Assembly (NCBI GenBank): GCA_027489195.1
Contig: JAIYAG010000198.1
Coordinates: forward strand, 1-27,242
Reading direction: 5' to 3'
DNA: 27,242 bases
DNA from: Burkholderiales bacterium
GTDB lineage: Bacteria > Pseudomonadota > Gammaproteobacteria > Burkholderiales > Burkholderiaceae_E
The notes beneath the pieces are model-generated. The model was not told where the DNA came from. It did not search any database and saw nothing but the letters and a program-made list of their open reading frames with translations. Each line of letters opens with the position of its first letter. Positions within the stretch are counted from its first letter, which is position 1. Both the position numbers and the translations under genes were made by a program. Shown here in pieces: positions 7,293 through 15,655 of this stretch.

Positions 7293-8237
7293 ATGTCTTC
7301 CCGTCCGAATCCCCTGTCGACGCCGGCCGTGCTGGCGGGTGTCCTGGTCGCCGCCGTGCTCGCCGGCTGCGGCGGATCCGATGCTCCGCTGAGCACGCAG
7401 GCGGTGGCCCGCGTCAACGACAAGGAGATCTCGGTCCATCAGATCAACCTGCTCGCTCAGCGCCTGCCGGCGAACCTGCCGGCCGAGCGCATCGCGGAGG
7501 CCCGCCGCACGATCCTGAACTCCCTGGTCGAGCAGGAGAAGCTCGTCCAGTACGCGATCGAGAACAAGCTCGATCGCGAGGCCGCGACGATGCAGCAGCT
7601 CGAGGCCGTGCGCCGCGAAGTGCTCGCGCGTGCCGCTCTCGAGCGCCTGGGGGCCCAGAGCCCGAAGCCCACGTCCGAGGAGGTCCGGACGTACTTCGAG
7701 GGCAACCCCGGGCTGTTCACGAATCGCCGCATCTATCGCTTCGACGAGATCGTGATGCCGGGCGTGCCCACCAGCTGGCAGTCGATCGAGCCCCAGGTGC
7801 TGCGCGCGAAGTCGCTCCGCGAGGTGTCCGCGGTGCTGAAGGCCGCCAACATCGATCTGCCCACGACGCAGGGCGTCGTGCGCGCGAGCGAGGCCCTGCC
7901 GATGAATCGGCTCGCCGACTTCTCGAAGCGCAAGGCCGGCGACATCGTGGTCTGGGCGCAGCCGCCGCGCGTGGTGATCGGTCAGGTGATCGACGTGCGC
8001 GAGGCCTCGGTCGACGAGGCCACGGCGGCGCCCCTCATCGAGCAGGCGCTCTCCGTCCGCAAGCGCCAGGAGACGCTGGCGAGCGAGACGAAGCGACTGA
8101 CCGAGGCCGCCAAGGTCTCCTTCCTCGGCGAGTTCGCCCAGGCCACCGTGCCCGCCGCCCCGCAGGCGCCCACCGCCGAGGACGCCTCGCGGTCGGTCGA
8201 CCAGGCCCTGCAGAAGGGCGTGGCGGGCCTGAAGTGA
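7293..8237 (+). CDS. epsD: EpsD-family peptidyl-prolyl isomerase-like lipoprotein
   Basis: The 314-residue product starts with a lipoprotein signal (lipobox LAGC, Cys26). It continues with a SurA/PpiD-like helical N-terminal region (AVARVNDKEISVHQINLLAQRLP, then RRTILNSLVEQEKLVQYAIENK) and a region resembling a parvulin PPIase domain from about residue 145 (IYRFDEIVM). ATG 7293 is chosen over upstream in-frame starts at 7158 and 7245 because it has a GAGG site a few bases upstream and places the lipobox correctly. EpsD proteins are found in exosortase/EPS loci; the assumed role is folding of export proteins such as EpsE or EpsL. The PPIase core looks weakly conserved, so catalytic activity is uncertain. 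Six bases separate it from epsE. Confidence 0.85.
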   Translation: MSSRPNPLSTPAVLAGVLVAAVLAGCGGSDAPLSTQAVARVNDKEISVHQINLLAQRLPANLPAERIAEARRTILNSLVEQEKLVQYAIENKLDREAATMQQLEAVRREVLARAALERLGAQSPKPTSEEVRTYFEGNPGLFTNRRIYRFDEIVMPGVPTSWQSIEPQVLRAKSLREVSAVLKAANIDLPTTQGVVRASEALPMNRLADFSKRKAGDIVVWAQPPRVVIGQVIDVREASVDEATAAPLIEQALSVRKRQETLASETKRLTEAAKVSFLGEFAQATVPAAPQAPTAEDASRSVDQALQKGVAGLK

Positions 8238-8242
8238 GGGAC

Positions 8243-9070
8243 ATGGCGATGCCGACGCTCCGATACCTGCTTCGCTGGATGCTCGCGCTGTCGCTGGGTC
8301 TCGTCGCGGGCGTGGCCGCCGCCGCCGACCCCGCGCCCGACCTCGCCGACTACACCCTCGGGCCGGGCGACGTGCTGCGGATCCAGGTGTTCCAGAACGC
8401 CGACCTGACGACCGAGTCGCGCGTCTCGGAGTCGGGCCAGATCACGTTCCCGCTGCTGGGCAACCTTCGCGTGGCCGGCTCGACGCCGGGCACGGTCGAG
8501 CGCACGATCGCCGGCCAGCTGCGCGACGGCGGCTACGTGCAGCGCGCGCAGGTGACGATCAGCGTCGTCCAGTTCCGCAGCCAGCAGGTCTCCGTGCTGG
8601 GCAGCGTGAACCGTCCCGGCCGCTATCCGCTCGAGAACCGCGGCACGCGGCTGACCGAGATCCTGGCGACGGCCGGCGGCATCATGCCCAACGGCTCGGA
8701 CACGCTGATCCTCGTCCGGCGTCAGGGCGAGAAGATCATCCGCCACGAGATCGACGTCCCCGGGCTGTACCTGTCGCAGGATGCCGACCGGGACCTCGAG
8801 GTGAAGGGGGGCGATTCGATCTACGTGCACCGTGCGCCGGTCTACTACGTGTTCGGTCAGGTCCAGCGTCCCGGTCAGTACACCGTCGAGCGCACGATGA
8901 ACGTGCGGCAGGCCCTCGCCAAGGGGGGCGGGTTCACGATGCGAGCGCGCGAGAACCAGGTCGTCATCCGACGCGTCGACGCGTCCGGCAAGACCTTCGA
9001 GCTGACCGCCGGCCTCGACGACACCGTCCGGCCGGATGACCAGATCTACGTCCGCGAAAGCCTCTTCTGA
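8243..9070 (+). CDS. epsE: EpsE polysaccharide export protein (Poly_export, SLBB domains)
   Basis: This 275-residue protein has a signal peptide (~1-28, LVAGVAAAAD) without a lipobox Cys. A Poly_export domain follows (~35-112, with YTLGPGDVLRIQVFQN and ESGQITFPLLGNL), then two SLBB domains (~116-165 with VLGSVNRPGRYPL; ~201-250 with VFGQVQRPGQYTV). It belongs to the Wza-type outer-membrane export family but is shorter than Wza, has no acylation site and no obvious C-terminal membrane helix. It probably forms the periplasmic part of the export channel with a separate outer-membrane partner. A TGAGGG ribosome site overlapping the epsD stop supports ATG 8243; ATG 8249 is an alternative. Confidence 0.92.
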   Translation: MAMPTLRYLLRWMLALSLGLVAGVAAAADPAPDLADYTLGPGDVLRIQVFQNADLTTESRVSESGQITFPLLGNLRVAGSTPGTVERTIAGQLRDGGYVQRAQVTISVVQFRSQQVSVLGSVNRPGRYPLENRGTRLTEILATAGGIMPNGSDTLILVRRQGEKIIRHEIDVPGLYLSQDADRDLEVKGGDSIYVHRAPVYYVFGQVQRPGQYTVERTMNVRQALAKGGGFTMRARENQVVIRRVDASGKTFELTAGLDDTVRPDDQIYVRESLF

Positions 9071-9090
9071 TCCGGACATCGCTCGTGCAC

Positions 9091-10476
9091 ATGGACGCCA
9101 CGATCCGGTCGCTGCCGATCGGCAGCACGACCCGCACGCTGTCGGGCGTGATCGCCGCACTGCTCGACCCGGTGCTGATCATCGCGGTACTGGTCGTCTC
9201 GACCCGCCTGCACGGGGGCGTCTACGACGGTCCCGAGCTGCTGCTCTCGCTGCTCGTCTTCGCCATCACCTTCCCGAGTCCGGTGCGTCGCTTCACGGGG
9301 CTGCGACAGCTCGTCACCGACGTCTTCTACACCTGGTCCTCGGCCTGCTTCGTGCTGCTGTTCTTCGGCTACGCGGGCCGGTTCTTCGTGAACTTCGAGC
9401 CGGGCACGCTCGCTGCCTGGGCGCTGGCGGTGCCGCCGGTACTGGTCTTCGGGCACGTGGCCTTCGACCGGGCGGTGCGCTCGATGACCGCCGAGCGCGG
9501 CCGCCGGGCGATCGTTGTCGGCGTCAACCCGCTGGCGCGCTCGCTGGTGTCGCGGATGGACCGGGCCAGCCACCTCGGGCTGCGCTTCGAGGGCTTCTTC
9601 GACGATCGCGGCCCGGCACGGCTCGAGGGCGGGGCGCAGACCCCCGTCGTCGGCCGGCTCGAGGAGCTGCCGGCCTACGTGCTGGCGCACGGCATCGAGG
9701 TGATCTACATCACGCTGCCGATGTCGAGCCACCCGCGGATCCTCGCGCTGCTCCACGGCCTGCGCGACACCACCGTCTCGATCTACTTCGCGCCCGATCT
9801 GACGATGTTCGACCTGATCCAGGCGCGGGTCGACGACGTCGACGGGCTGCCCGTGCTGGCGGTCTGCGAGACGCCGTTCCAGGGGGTGCAGGGCGCCTTC
9901 AAGCGGCTCCTCGACGTGGCGGTCGCCGCCCTCGCGCTGCTGGCGCTGTCGCCGGTGCTGCTGCTCACCGCGCTGCTGATCCGGATCGAGTCGCCGGGCC
10001 CGGTGATCTTCAGGCAGCGGCGCTACGGGCTCGACGGCCGCGACATCGTCGTCTGGAAGTTCCGCTCGATGCGGGTCACCGAGGACGGCGCCAAGGTCTA
10101 TACGCAGGTGGTGCGAGGTGATGCTCGGGTGACGCGGGTCGGGCGCGTGATCCGCGCGACCTCGATCGACGAGCTGCCGCAGCTGGTGAACGTGCTGCAG
10201 GGTCGGATGTCCCTGGTCGGCCCGCGGCCTCACGCGGTCGCGGTCAACGAGCACTACCGCAAGCTGATCTCCGGCTACATGATCCGCCACAAGGTCCGGC
10301 CCGGCATCACCGGCTGGGCGCAGGTCAACGGCTACCGCGGGGGCGACGACATCGAGCAGATGCGCAAGCGCATCGAGTTCGACCTCGCGTACCTGCGCAA
10401 CTGGTCGCTGCGGCTGGACCTGCTGATCCTGTTTCGCACTGCGCTGACGGTCCTGCGTGATGCGAAGGCGTTCTGA
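9091..10476 (+). CDS. Undecaprenyl-phosphate sugar phosphotransferase (WcaJ/EpsB type)
   Basis: The 461-residue membrane protein is the likely initiating enzyme: it transfers a sugar-1-phosphate, commonly glucose, from the UDP-sugar to undecaprenyl phosphate on the cytoplasmic face of the inner membrane. The N-terminus has about four membrane helices, followed by a nucleotide-binding-like domain (~135-255, GRRAIVVGVNPLAR). The C-terminal catalytic domain (~268-461) has the re-entrant helix (FKRLLDVAVAALALLALSPV) and signatures WKFRSMR, SIDELPQLVNVL with the Asp360-Glu361 pair, SLVGPRPHA and VRPGITGWAQVNG. A GTG at 9085 in the same frame is an alternative start, two codons longer. Sugar identity cannot be read from the sequence; full-length WcaJ-type proteins usually use glucose. 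Confidence 0.92.
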   Translation: MDATIRSLPIGSTTRTLSGVIAALLDPVLIIAVLVVSTRLHGGVYDGPELLLSLLVFAITFPSPVRRFTGLRQLVTDVFYTWSSACFVLLFFGYAGRFFVNFEPGTLAAWALAVPPVLVFGHVAFDRAVRSMTAERGRRAIVVGVNPLARSLVSRMDRASHLGLRFEGFFDDRGPARLEGGAQTPVVGRLEELPAYVLAHGIEVIYITLPMSSHPRILALLHGLRDTTVSIYFAPDLTMFDLIQARVDDVDGLPVLAVCETPFQGVQGAFKRLLDVAVAALALLALSPVLLLTALLIRIESPGPVIFRQRRYGLDGRDIVVWKFRSMRVTEDGAKVYTQVVRGDARVTRVGRVIRATSIDELPQLVNVLQGRMSLVGPRPHAVAVNEHYRKLISGYMIRHKVRPGITGWAQVNGYRGGDDIEQMRKRIEFDLAYLRNWSLRLDLLILFRTALTVLRDAKAF

Positions 10477-10519
10477 GCGCCGGCGCGTGCCCGGCCGCGC
10501 GGGCCGGCGGGCCGGCACG

Positions 10520-11695
10520 ATGCGGCGGGCGCTCGCGCTGGCGGTCGCGGTGGCCTTCGTCTCGCCGGCGAACGCGATCGACGGAGACATCCTGCGCGCC
10601 CGCATGTCGGCGGGCGTGACGAGCGACTCGAACCTCTTCCGGCTGCCCGATTCGGTCACGTTCCAGAACGGTGCGTCGCGCTCGGAGCTGCTGAGCTACC
10701 TGTCCGTCGGACTCGACTTCGACCGCGACTGGTCGGCGCAGCGGGTGCGGGCCGCATTCAACCTGCGCGACACGCGCTACACCGAGTACCCGCAGCTCGA
10801 TGGCTTCGACTGGTCGACCTCGCTCGGCTGGACCCTGCTCGAGGGCGACCAGAACTCGCTCGGCATCGACCTCTCGCGCTCGCGCGCCACGCTCGGCTTC
10901 GCCGACGCCCGCGTGCTCGGGCGGCCGGTCGTCGACACCACCTCGCTGACGATGCGCGGCGCGCTCGAGGTCGTGCCGCGCTGGTCGGCGATCGCGGCGG
11001 TCGGCTGGCTGAGCACCGACAACGAGCCCGCGTCGCGCAGCGTGCTCGACTACGAGCAGACCTTCGTCGAGACCGGCGCACGCTACGACTTCCGGACCGG
11101 CAGCATCGTCGACTTCGTGTGGCGGCACAGCGTCGTCGACTTCGTCAACGGCAGTTCGCTGGGGTTCGACAACGGCTACTCGCAGGACGACATCGGCCTG
11201 CGGCTCGACTGGCGGGTGACCGAGGCGACCCTGCTCTCCGGGCGCGTCGGCCTGCAGGTCCGCGACTATGCCGATGCCCGTCGCGACCGGTTCACCGGAC
11301 CGGGGGTGTCCCTGAACGCCGACTGGCGGCCGCGCGGCGGCCTGCAGGTGGTGGCGACCCTGCGCAGCGAGCTGTCGGCTCCGGCCGAGATCAACGCGAG
11401 CTACGCGCGGATCAACGCGGTGTCGACCACCGCCTCTTGGCTGGCGACCGGCAAGACGACGCTGCGCGCGGGCGTGGACCTGATGCGGCGCGACTTCCGG
11501 GGCGACGGCACCGGCGGCTCGAACGCCGCAGAGCGGCGCGACCTGATGACGGCGCTGACCGGGGCCATCTCGATCCAGGTCTGGCGCACGCTCGAGCTCG
11601 GCGCCGACCTTCGCCTCGACCGACGCGATTCCAACGTCGATTCCTTCGATTACTTCACCCGCATCTTCACGCTGCGGGCCGGGATGGTGTTCTGA
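10520..11695 (+). CDS. epsL: EpsL-family outer-membrane beta-barrel of the exopolysaccharide system
   Basis: The 391-residue product has a signal peptide (MRRALALAV to PANA, cut near residue 19) followed by a repeated pattern of amphipathic strands (RARMSAGVTSDSNLFRLPDS, RVRAAFNLRDTRYTEYP). It ends TLRAGMVF with the terminal Phe typical of outer-membrane barrels. The SAGVTSDSNLFR segment near the mature N-terminus is characteristic of EpsL/exosortase-associated barrels. The frame is open upstream to 10457, overlapping the previous gene, but only ATG 10520 gives a clean signal peptide. Between epsE and epsF, the likely role is the outer-membrane conduit for the polysaccharide, replacing the C-terminal pore of Wza. 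Family call is good; the channel role is inferred. Confidence 0.85.
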   Translation: MRRALALAVAVAFVSPANAIDGDILRARMSAGVTSDSNLFRLPDSVTFQNGASRSELLSYLSVGLDFDRDWSAQRVRAAFNLRDTRYTEYPQLDGFDWSTSLGWTLLEGDQNSLGIDLSRSRATLGFADARVLGRPVVDTTSLTMRGALEVVPRWSAIAAVGWLSTDNEPASRSVLDYEQTFVETGARYDFRTGSIVDFVWRHSVVDFVNGSSLGFDNGYSQDDIGLRLDWRVTEATLLSGRVGLQVRDYADARRDRFTGPGVSLNADWRPRGGLQVVATLRSELSAPAEINASYARINAVSTTASWLATGKTTLRAGVDLMRRDFRGDGTGGSNAAERRDLMTALTGAISIQVWRTLELGADLRLDRRDSNVDSFDYFTRIFTLRAGMVF

Positions 11696-11697
11696 AC

Positions 11698-13107
11698 ATG
11701 GCGCTCGATCAGTTCTTTCGCATCTTCTGGGCCCGCAAGTGGCTGGCGCTCGCGACGTTCCTGCTGATCGTCGGCGCCACCGTCGCGGGCACGATGCTGT
11801 GGCCGAAGAAGTACTCGGCCAGCGCCCAGGTGATGCTCAACCTGAAGGGCATGGATGCCGTCAGCGGCCTGCCCTCGGCGGCGAGCGCCACGGGCGGCTT
11901 CCTCGCGACCGAGCTCGACGTGATCCGCAGCAACCGAGTGGCGCTGCGCGTGGTCGACGAACTGAAGTTCGCCGCCAGCCCGCAGATGCAGCGGGACCAC
12001 GCCCGGTCGGGCACCGTCGCGCCGCTGCGCGAGTGGATCGCGGAGCAGCTGATCGCCCAGGTCCGGGTCAAGCCCTCGCGGGACTCGACGGTCCTCGAGA
12101 TCACCTACCACGGCTCGGACGCGAGGCTCGCCGCCGTGGTCGCGAACTCGTTCGCCAAGGCCTACATCGACGTCGCGCTGGAGCTGCGCGTCGAGCCGGC
12201 CCGTCAGCAGGTCAAGTGGTTCGACGAGCGCGCCCGATCGCTGCGCGAGGCGCTCGACGTCGCGCAGACCCGCCTCTCCGACTACCAGCGCCGCACCGGC
12301 ATCGTCTCGCTCGACGAGCGCCTCGACGTCGAGAACGCGCGCCTCAACGAGCTCTCGACCCAGCTGACCTCGCTGCAGGCCGTGGCGAGCGAGTCGCAGA
12401 AGCGCGCGCAGATCGCGGGCGAAGCCGCGGCGGGTGGGCTGACCATGATGTCGGTCCTGCCCGAGGTCCTGCAGAGCGGACTGATCCAGGGGATGAAGAA
12501 CGAGCTCAACCGGCTCGAGGGACGCCAGTCCGAGCTGGCCGCCAACCTGGGCCGCAACCATCCCGACTACCTGAAGGTGAGCGAGGAGGCGGCGGCGCTA
12601 CGCCCGCGGCTGCTGAACGAGATGCGGGCGGTGGTGAGCTCGCTGCCGCGGACCGCCCAGCTCAACACGCAGCGGGTGGCCGAGGTGCAGTCGGCGCTGG
12701 ACCGCCAGCGCACCCGGGTGCTCGACCTCAAGGAGCAGCGGGACCGGTTCACCGTGCTCGCGCGCGATGTCGAGGCCGCCCAGCGTGCGTTCGACGAGGT
12801 CTCGCAGCGGTCGTCGAAGGCGGGCCTCGAGAGCCAGCTGCGCCAGGGGAACGTGACCCTGCTCGATGCGGCGGTGCCGCCCGCCGGCCCCAGCTCGCCG
12901 CTGCTCCTGGTGAACGTGATCGTCTCCATGGTGCTCGGCGTCTTCGCCTCGATCGCCGCGGTGCTGTTCGCCGAACTGCCGAATCGCCGCATCCGCGCGG
13001 CGATCGACGCGACCGCCGCGACCGGTCTGCCGCTGCTCGGCACCGTAGGCGGCCGACGGCGCCTGTTCGCACGCCGTCCGGCGACGCCCCAACTGTCCGC
13101 CTACTGA
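11698..13107 (+). CDS. epsF: EpsF chain-length determinant (Wzz/PCP family)
   Basis: The 469-residue inner-membrane protein has a Wzz-type layout: one membrane helix near the N-terminus (~residues 15-35), a large periplasmic domain with long coiled-coil helices (~170-370), and a second helix at ~399-425 (SPLLLVNVIVSMVLGVFAS). A short cytoplasmic tail follows. N-terminal features (WPKKYSASAQVML, TELDVIRSNRVALRVVDEL) match EpsF and other polysaccharide co-polymerases. It sets polymer length together with the EpsG kinase encoded 9 bp downstream. The tail lacks the PEP-CTERM pattern although it ends with a helix plus basic residues. It starts 2 bp after the epsL stop. Confidence 0.93.
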   Translation: MALDQFFRIFWARKWLALATFLLIVGATVAGTMLWPKKYSASAQVMLNLKGMDAVSGLPSAASATGGFLATELDVIRSNRVALRVVDELKFAASPQMQRDHARSGTVAPLREWIAEQLIAQVRVKPSRDSTVLEITYHGSDARLAAVVANSFAKAYIDVALELRVEPARQQVKWFDERARSLREALDVAQTRLSDYQRRTGIVSLDERLDVENARLNELSTQLTSLQAVASESQKRAQIAGEAAAGGLTMMSVLPEVLQSGLIQGMKNELNRLEGRQSELAANLGRNHPDYLKVSEEAAALRPRLLNEMRAVVSSLPRTAQLNTQRVAEVQSALDRQRTRVLDLKEQRDRFTVLARDVEAAQRAFDEVSQRSSKAGLESQLRQGNVTLLDAAVPPAGPSSPLLLVNVIVSMVLGVFASIAAVLFAELPNRRIRAAIDATAATGLPLLGTVGGRRRLFARRPATPQLSAY

Positions 13108-13116
13108 CGGAGACGT

Positions 13117-14034
13117 ATGTCGATGACGCGCCCCGAGCCCCTGATGCTGAGCCGAACTCCCGTCGTCGCACCCGAGCCTCGTACTGGGGCCGAGCCCCAC
13201 GAGCGCGTCGGCGAGATCCTCGTTCGCCTCGGCGAGCTCGATGCCAACGCAGCGCCCGCGGTGGTGGCGCACCAGCGCCAGACCCGCCAGCTGTTCGGCG
13301 AGGCGGCGGTCTCGCTGCGGCTGGTCGGCGCCCCCGCGGTCGCGCGCGCGCTGGCCGAGCAGGCGCAGGTCGTCCCCTCGCCCGGCACGCTCGAGCGGCT
13401 GTCGACGGAACTCGTCGTGGCGCGCGATCCCTACGGACGCGAAGCCGAGCGCGTGCGCGACCTGCGTGCGCGCCTGCTGCTCGGCACGCCGGCGGAGGCC
13501 CGTCGCGGGCGCGGCCGTGTGATCGCCATCGTCAGTCCGGAGGTGGGGGAGGGCCGCAGCTGGCTCGCGGCGAACCTGGCCGCGAGCTTCGCCCAGCGCT
13601 CGCGCAGGGTGGTGCTGGTCGACGCGGATCTGCGCGCGCCGCGCCAGCATCGGCTCTTCGGCATCGAAGGGCGGGGCGGGCTGGCCGGCGCCCTGGCCGG
13701 GCACGGCCTGCAGCCGGACCTGGACGCCGTGCCGGCGATGCGCCACCTCGACCTGCTGTGCGCGGGCAGCCGGCCCGCGAACCCCCAGGAACTGCTGTCG
13801 CACGAGTCCTTCGGCCGCATCGTGCAGTCGCTGGCAGCCGAGAGCGACACGGTCATCGTCGATACACCGGCCGCCTCGCCGGTGTCCGACTTCATGTTCG
13901 CCGCCGTCGCGGCCGACGCGGTGCTGATGCTCGTGCGGCGCAATCGCACCCGGCTGTCCGCGGTGCGCGAACTCGTCGCCCGCCTCGAGTCGCTGGGTCG
14001 CCCGGCGACGGGCATCGTCTACAACGAGAGGTGA
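13117..14034 (+). CDS. epsG: EpsG, BY-kinase-like ATPase partner of EpsF
   Basis: The 305-residue cytoplasmic protein begins with an MshEN/GspE-N-like segment (~30-70, VGEILVRLGELD and LFGEAAVSLRLV), a feature of EpsG proteins. The P-loop kinase domain (~130-305) follows. Walker A is SPEVGEGRS at 140-148, with Arg147 where most tyrosine autokinases have Lys. Walker A' is VLVDADLRAPRQH (~167-179) and Walker B is TVIVDTPAASPVSD. The C-terminus stops at YNER and has no tyrosine cluster, so any autophosphorylation must use other residues. It should bind EpsF and control chain length. A GGAG ribosome site precedes the ATG, and xrtB follows after 2 bases. Confidence 0.9.
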   Translation: MSMTRPEPLMLSRTPVVAPEPRTGAEPHERVGEILVRLGELDANAAPAVVAHQRQTRQLFGEAAVSLRLVGAPAVARALAEQAQVVPSPGTLERLSTELVVARDPYGREAERVRDLRARLLLGTPAEARRGRGRVIAIVSPEVGEGRSWLAANLAASFAQRSRRVVLVDADLRAPRQHRLFGIEGRGGLAGALAGHGLQPDLDAVPAMRHLDLLCAGSRPANPQELLSHESFGRIVQSLAAESDTVIVDTPAASPVSDFMFAAVAADAVLMLVRRNRTRLSAVRELVARLESLGRPATGIVYNER

Positions 14035-14036
14035 TC

Positions 14037-14933
14037 ATGGGTACCGTTGCCGTTCCGCGCCTGCCGGCCGTCCCGCTCCTGGCCGCCCTGCCGGTGGTCG
14101 TCGGCCTGCTCGCGATGTACGTCCCGACCTTCATCGACGTCTCGCGCGTCTACTGGGCCAACGAGCGCGGCTCGGCGGGTCCGATGATCCTCGCGATCTG
14201 CGCCTGGCTGATGTGGCGCGTGCGCGAGCGCCTGCTCGACGCGCCGGACGCGGACGCGATGCCGCGTGCCGGTTCGGCGCTGCTCGCGGTCGGCCTCGCG
14301 ATGTACGCGATCGGCCGCTCGCAGGACTTCGCGCAGTTCGAGGTCGGCTCGATGGTGCCGGTGCTGGGCGGTCTCGTGCTCGGGGTGCGCGGACTGCCGG
14401 GGCTGCGCGCGGCGTGGTTCCCGCTGCTCTTCCTCGCGTTCGTCGTGCCGCTGCCGGGCTCGCTGCTCGACGCGATCCTGGTGCCCCTCAAGCAGCAGGT
14501 GTCGGTGGTCTCCGAATGGGTGATGCATGCGATGGGCTTCCCGGTCGCGCGCACCGGCGTCGTCATCACCATCGGACCGTATCAGCTGCTGATCGCCGAT
14601 GCCTGCTCGGGTCTGAACTCGATGATCTCGCTCACCGGGGTCGGCCTGGTCTACGTGTACACCGCCGGGCACGCGAGCCGGCTGCACAACCTGGCGCTGC
14701 TGGCGATGGTGCTGCCGTTCGCGTTCGTCGCGAACATCGTGCGGGTGTGCCTGCTGATGTGGGTCACCTTCGAGTTCGGCGACCTCGCCGGCCAGCGCTT
14801 CCACGACTGGGCGGGCTACCTCGAGATCGTCCTCGCGTTCGGTCTGTTCTTCGGCTTCGACGCGCTGCTCGGCGGGGTCGGCCGTCTCGTCGGTCGGCTC
14901 GCCGGTCGCCGCAACCCGGAGCTCGCATCGTGA
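14037..14933 (+). CDS. xrtB: Exosortase B (XrtB/EpsH-type membrane cysteine transpeptidase)
   Basis: The 298-residue polytopic protein has about eight membrane helices and the exosortase catalytic residues: Cys190 in ADACSGLNS, Arg236 in FVANIVRV and His256 in RFHDWAGY. Exosortases cleave PEP-CTERM sorting signals on the outer face of the inner membrane and are linked to EPS loci. The XrtB assignment rests on context (EpsD, E, L, F, G before and EpsI after, as in the methanolan-type eps cluster) and on overall length. The start has a good ribosome site (GAGGTGATC) overlapping the epsG stop; the stop overlaps the epsI start. No PEP-CTERM protein is encoded in the window, so the substrate is unknown. 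Confidence 0.92.
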   Translation: MGTVAVPRLPAVPLLAALPVVVGLLAMYVPTFIDVSRVYWANERGSAGPMILAICAWLMWRVRERLLDAPDADAMPRAGSALLAVGLAMYAIGRSQDFAQFEVGSMVPVLGGLVLGVRGLPGLRAAWFPLLFLAFVVPLPGSLLDAILVPLKQQVSVVSEWVMHAMGFPVARTGVVITIGPYQLLIADACSGLNSMISLTGVGLVYVYTAGHASRLHNLALLAMVLPFAFVANIVRVCLLMWVTFEFGDLAGQRFHDWAGYLEIVLAFGLFFGFDALLGGVGRLVGRLAGRRNPELAS

Positions 14934-15655
14934 ACCGGATCCGTGTCTTCTCCTGGGGCTGGGCCGTGGCGATGCTGGCCGCGATCGGCCTCGGCCACCT
15001 GATGACGCCGACGACGTCCATGAGCCCGCCGGGCGCGGTCGATCTCGAGGCGATGGTGCCGAAGGAGTTCGGCGGGTGGACCTACGTGCCGAGTGCGATC
15101 ACGCAGGTCGATCTCTCGGTCAAGCGCGACGGCGACGAGGGCTCGAACACCCGTGTCTACGACCAGGTGCTGATGCGCACCTACCGCAACGCGCAGGGCC
15201 AGTCGGTGATGCTGGCGCTGGCCTGGGGACGCCAGCAGCGACAGGAGGTGAAGATCCACCGGCCCGAGCTCTGCTACATCGCGCAGGGGTTCCGGATCGA
15301 GTCGAGCCGTCCCCTCGAAGGCCTCGGTGACGGCAGCGTACGCGGCACCACGCTGCTCACCGCATCGACCCGTCGCTTCGAGCCGGTGATCTACTGGGTG
15401 CGGATCGGCGACACCCTGTCGAGCAGCGCGTGGCGGACACGGCTCTACATCCTGCGAGAGGGCATCGCAGGGCGCATCCCGGACGGCATCCTCGTGCGGA
15501 CCTCGCAGGTGATGCGCAACGGATCGCAGGTCGAGGCCTCGCTCGAGGTCCAGCGGCAGTTCCTCGCCGATCTCGTGGCGGCCGTGCCCCCGTCGCAGCG
15601 CTCGGTCCTGGTCCCGCGCGAGACGCAGCGGCTGGCGCTGGCGGCACCGCGATGA
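14930..15655 (+). CDS. epsI: EpsI family protein, exosortase-associated
   Basis: The 241-residue product begins at a GTG that overlaps the exosortase stop (GTGA). It has one N-terminal membrane helix (~8-27) and a periplasmic domain carrying the EpsI signature HRPELCY (His110, Cys115) followed by AQGF. In other genomes this domain is sometimes fused to the C-terminus of the exosortase, which fits the overlap here and points to joint action in the same complex. Its biochemical role is not established in the family; the conserved His and Cys suggest catalysis. Family identity is firm. Confidence 0.92.
   Translation: MNRIRVFSWGWAVAMLAAIGLGHLMTPTTSMSPPGAVDLEAMVPKEFGGWTYVPSAITQVDLSVKRDGDEGSNTRVYDQVLMRTYRNAQGQSVMLALAWGRQQRQEVKIHRPELCYIAQGFRIESSRPLEGLGDGSVRGTTLLTASTRRFEPVIYWVRIGDTLSSSAWRTRLYILREGIAGRIPDGILVRTSQVMRNGSQVEASLEVQRQFLADLVAAVPPSQRSVLVPRETQRLALAAPR

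Noticed and set aside
12895..13107. Possible PEP-CTERM tail at the EpsF C-terminus (helix followed by basic residues)
   Set aside because: The helix is the second Wzz-type membrane segment and no PEP motif precedes it.
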